Positions 63,294-64,000 of a DNA stretch of 64,000 nt are shown piece by piece (the stretch's first letter is position 1; each line of letters starts with the position of its first letter). The notes under the pieces were generated by a model. The model saw only the letters and a program-made list of their open reading frames with translations, did no database searches and was not told the DNA's origin. This DNA comes from Georgenia wutianyii. GTDB lineage: Bacteria; Actinomycetota; Actinomycetes; Actinomycetales; Actinomycetaceae. Location of the stretch: contig NZ_CP040899.1 of NCBI RefSeq assembly GCF_006349365.1, forward strand, positions 2,170,001-2,234,000. Reading direction: 5' to 3'. A program made the translations under genes and the position numbers.

Positions 63294-63680
63294 TCAGTCG
63301 GCGATGTCGGCGCCGGCGGTCTCGGCGTACTCCTCGGCCGAGAGCAGGGCGCCCTCCTCGGTGACCTCGACGGCGAAGAGCCAGCCGCCCTCGAAGGGCT
63401 CGCGGTTGACGAGCGAGGGGTCCTCGACCGCCTCCCCGTTGACCTCGACGACCGTCCCGGTCACCGGCGCGTACAGGTCGGAGACCGACTTCGTCGACTC
63501 GACCTCACCGCACGTCTCCCCCGCCGTCACCTCCGTGCCGACGCCAGGCAGGTCGAGGTAGACGATGTCGCCGAGCGCCTCGGTGGCCACGGTCGTGATG
63601 CCGATGCGCACCGGCGAGTCGGAGTCGTCGAGCCACTCGTGCTCGGCGGTGTACTTGAGGTCGGGACGGATGGTGGCCAC
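63294..63680 (-). CDS. gcvH: Glycine cleavage system H protein
   Basis: Protein of 128 residues, the normal length. The lipoyl lysine is in [16 protein letters not shown]; the N-terminus [10 protein letters not shown] and the segment [24 protein letters not shown] are typical. It carries the aminomethyl group between the P and T proteins. gcvT lies 27 bases upstream in the same direction, so they form an operon. GAGGAGC precedes the ATG. Confidence 0.96.
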   Translation of the reverse strand: MATIRPDLKYTAEHEWLDDSDSPVRIGITTVATEALGDIVYLDLPGVGTEVTAGETCGEVESTKSVSDLYAPVTGTVVEVNGEAVEDPSLVNREPFEGGWLFAVEVTEEGALLSAEEYAETAGADIAD

Positions 63681-63707
63681 AGGTGCTCCTCGGGGTCGGG
63701 GACGTGC

Positions 63708-64000
63708 TCAGGGACGACGGTAGAACGGACGCTCGACCACGGTGAACGGCTCGCGCGAGCCGCGCACGTCGGCCTCCACCTCGGTGCCCACCGCCGCGAC
63801 GTCGGGGTCGACGACGGCGAGCGCGATCGGGTGTCCGAGCGTGGGGCTGGGCAGACCGGAGGTGACGACGCCGACCTCCCGCCCCTCGCGGACGACGGCG
63901 CTGCCCTCGCGGGCGGCGCGGCGTCCCGAGCCGGCGAGGCCGACGAGGACCCGCCGTCCCGGCTCGCGCACCTCGTGGGCGGCGCGGAGGCGCTCGAGGG
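63708..64000 (-). CDS. gcvT: Aminomethyltransferase, C-terminal part (5' end outside window)
   Basis: The frame is open through the right window edge (reading LERLRAAHEVREPGRRVLVG from the edge inward), so this is the 3' end of a longer gene. The sequence GREVGVVTSGLPSPTLGHPIALAVVD is the conserved GcvT C-terminal barrel (G-VTSG--SPTL---IAL--V), and FTVVERPFYRRP is the usual end. T protein transfers the methylene group from the H protein to tetrahydrofolate. Its place directly before gcvH supports the call. Confidence 0.93.
   Translation of the reverse strand, partial: LERLRAAHEVREPGRRVLVGLAGSGRRAAREGSAVVREGREVGVVTSGLPSPTLGHPIALAVVDPDVAAVGTEVEADVRGSREPFTVVERPFYRRP

Noticed and set aside
1..64000. 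tRNA, rRNA, riboswitch or phage integrase genes
   Set aside because: I looked for cloverleaf ends, conserved rRNA words and integrase motifs (including at the defence island edge) and saw none I could support.

Overview
The window is high-GC DNA whose genes show the codon pattern of Actinomycetota. Several genes point the same way: a CarD regulator, a DUF5302 small protein, a DUF6351 secreted protein, an ArsR with a Cys15-Cys16 pair, a CX5R-type arsenate reductase, and a glycoside hydrolase with an LPxTG sorting signal. A member of the Micrococcales near Georgenia, Cellulomonas or relatives would fit, but that placement is inference from gene content. I saw no rRNA, tRNA or CRISPR array.

Region 1 (1-9491) is a tightly overlapping four-gene operon that looks like a composite anti-phage system. 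It encodes a SNF2-type helicase (cut by the window edge), a very large Eco57I-type adenine methyltransferase, a McrB-like ATPase with a long novel N-terminus, and a McrC-like nuclease. Two fused, decayed IS3-family transposase remnants follow (9609-10911).

Region 2 (10912-19218, minus strand) is a peptide-transporter operon with AnmK and a secreted serine hydrolase inside it. I read it as recovery of cell-wall muropeptides. Region 3 (19391-36701) is mixed housekeeping and accessory genes: two DHA2-type efflux pumps, several lipoproteins, a tannase-like DUF6351 protein, a PNPOx-fold protein, a sulfurtransferase, glucose-6-phosphate dehydrogenase, an M14 carboxypeptidase, an M15 peptidase and a dienelactone hydrolase.

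Region 4 (36814-42982) is a polyol-type operon: an FGGY kinase, an EutH permease, a GlpA-like dehydrogenase and a second flavoprotein, under a divergent DeoR regulator. Kinase residue changes and the EutH permease argue against plain glycerol. Region 5 (42986-45304) is arsR/arsO/arsC around an ArsR-type operator. Region 6 (46338-57864) is a xyloglucan or cello-oligosaccharide regulon. It holds a wall-anchored GH3, a LacI regulator, a sugar ABC importer without its own ATPase, a GH31 alpha-xylosidase and a GH1 beta-glucosidase, with four LacI-type operator palindromes. Region 7 (58110-64000) holds a MurE paralogue, CarD, a Mug-type glycosylase, DUF5302, a coiled-coil protein, a methyltransferase, and gcvH with the end of gcvT.

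Non-coding highlights are four arrays of an 18-bp repeat (consensus GCGCGAGAGCCGACTTCC), every one lying between two converging genes; a 29-base run of C beside one array; a G-quadruplex-like tract beside another; and many strong hairpins at gene ends.
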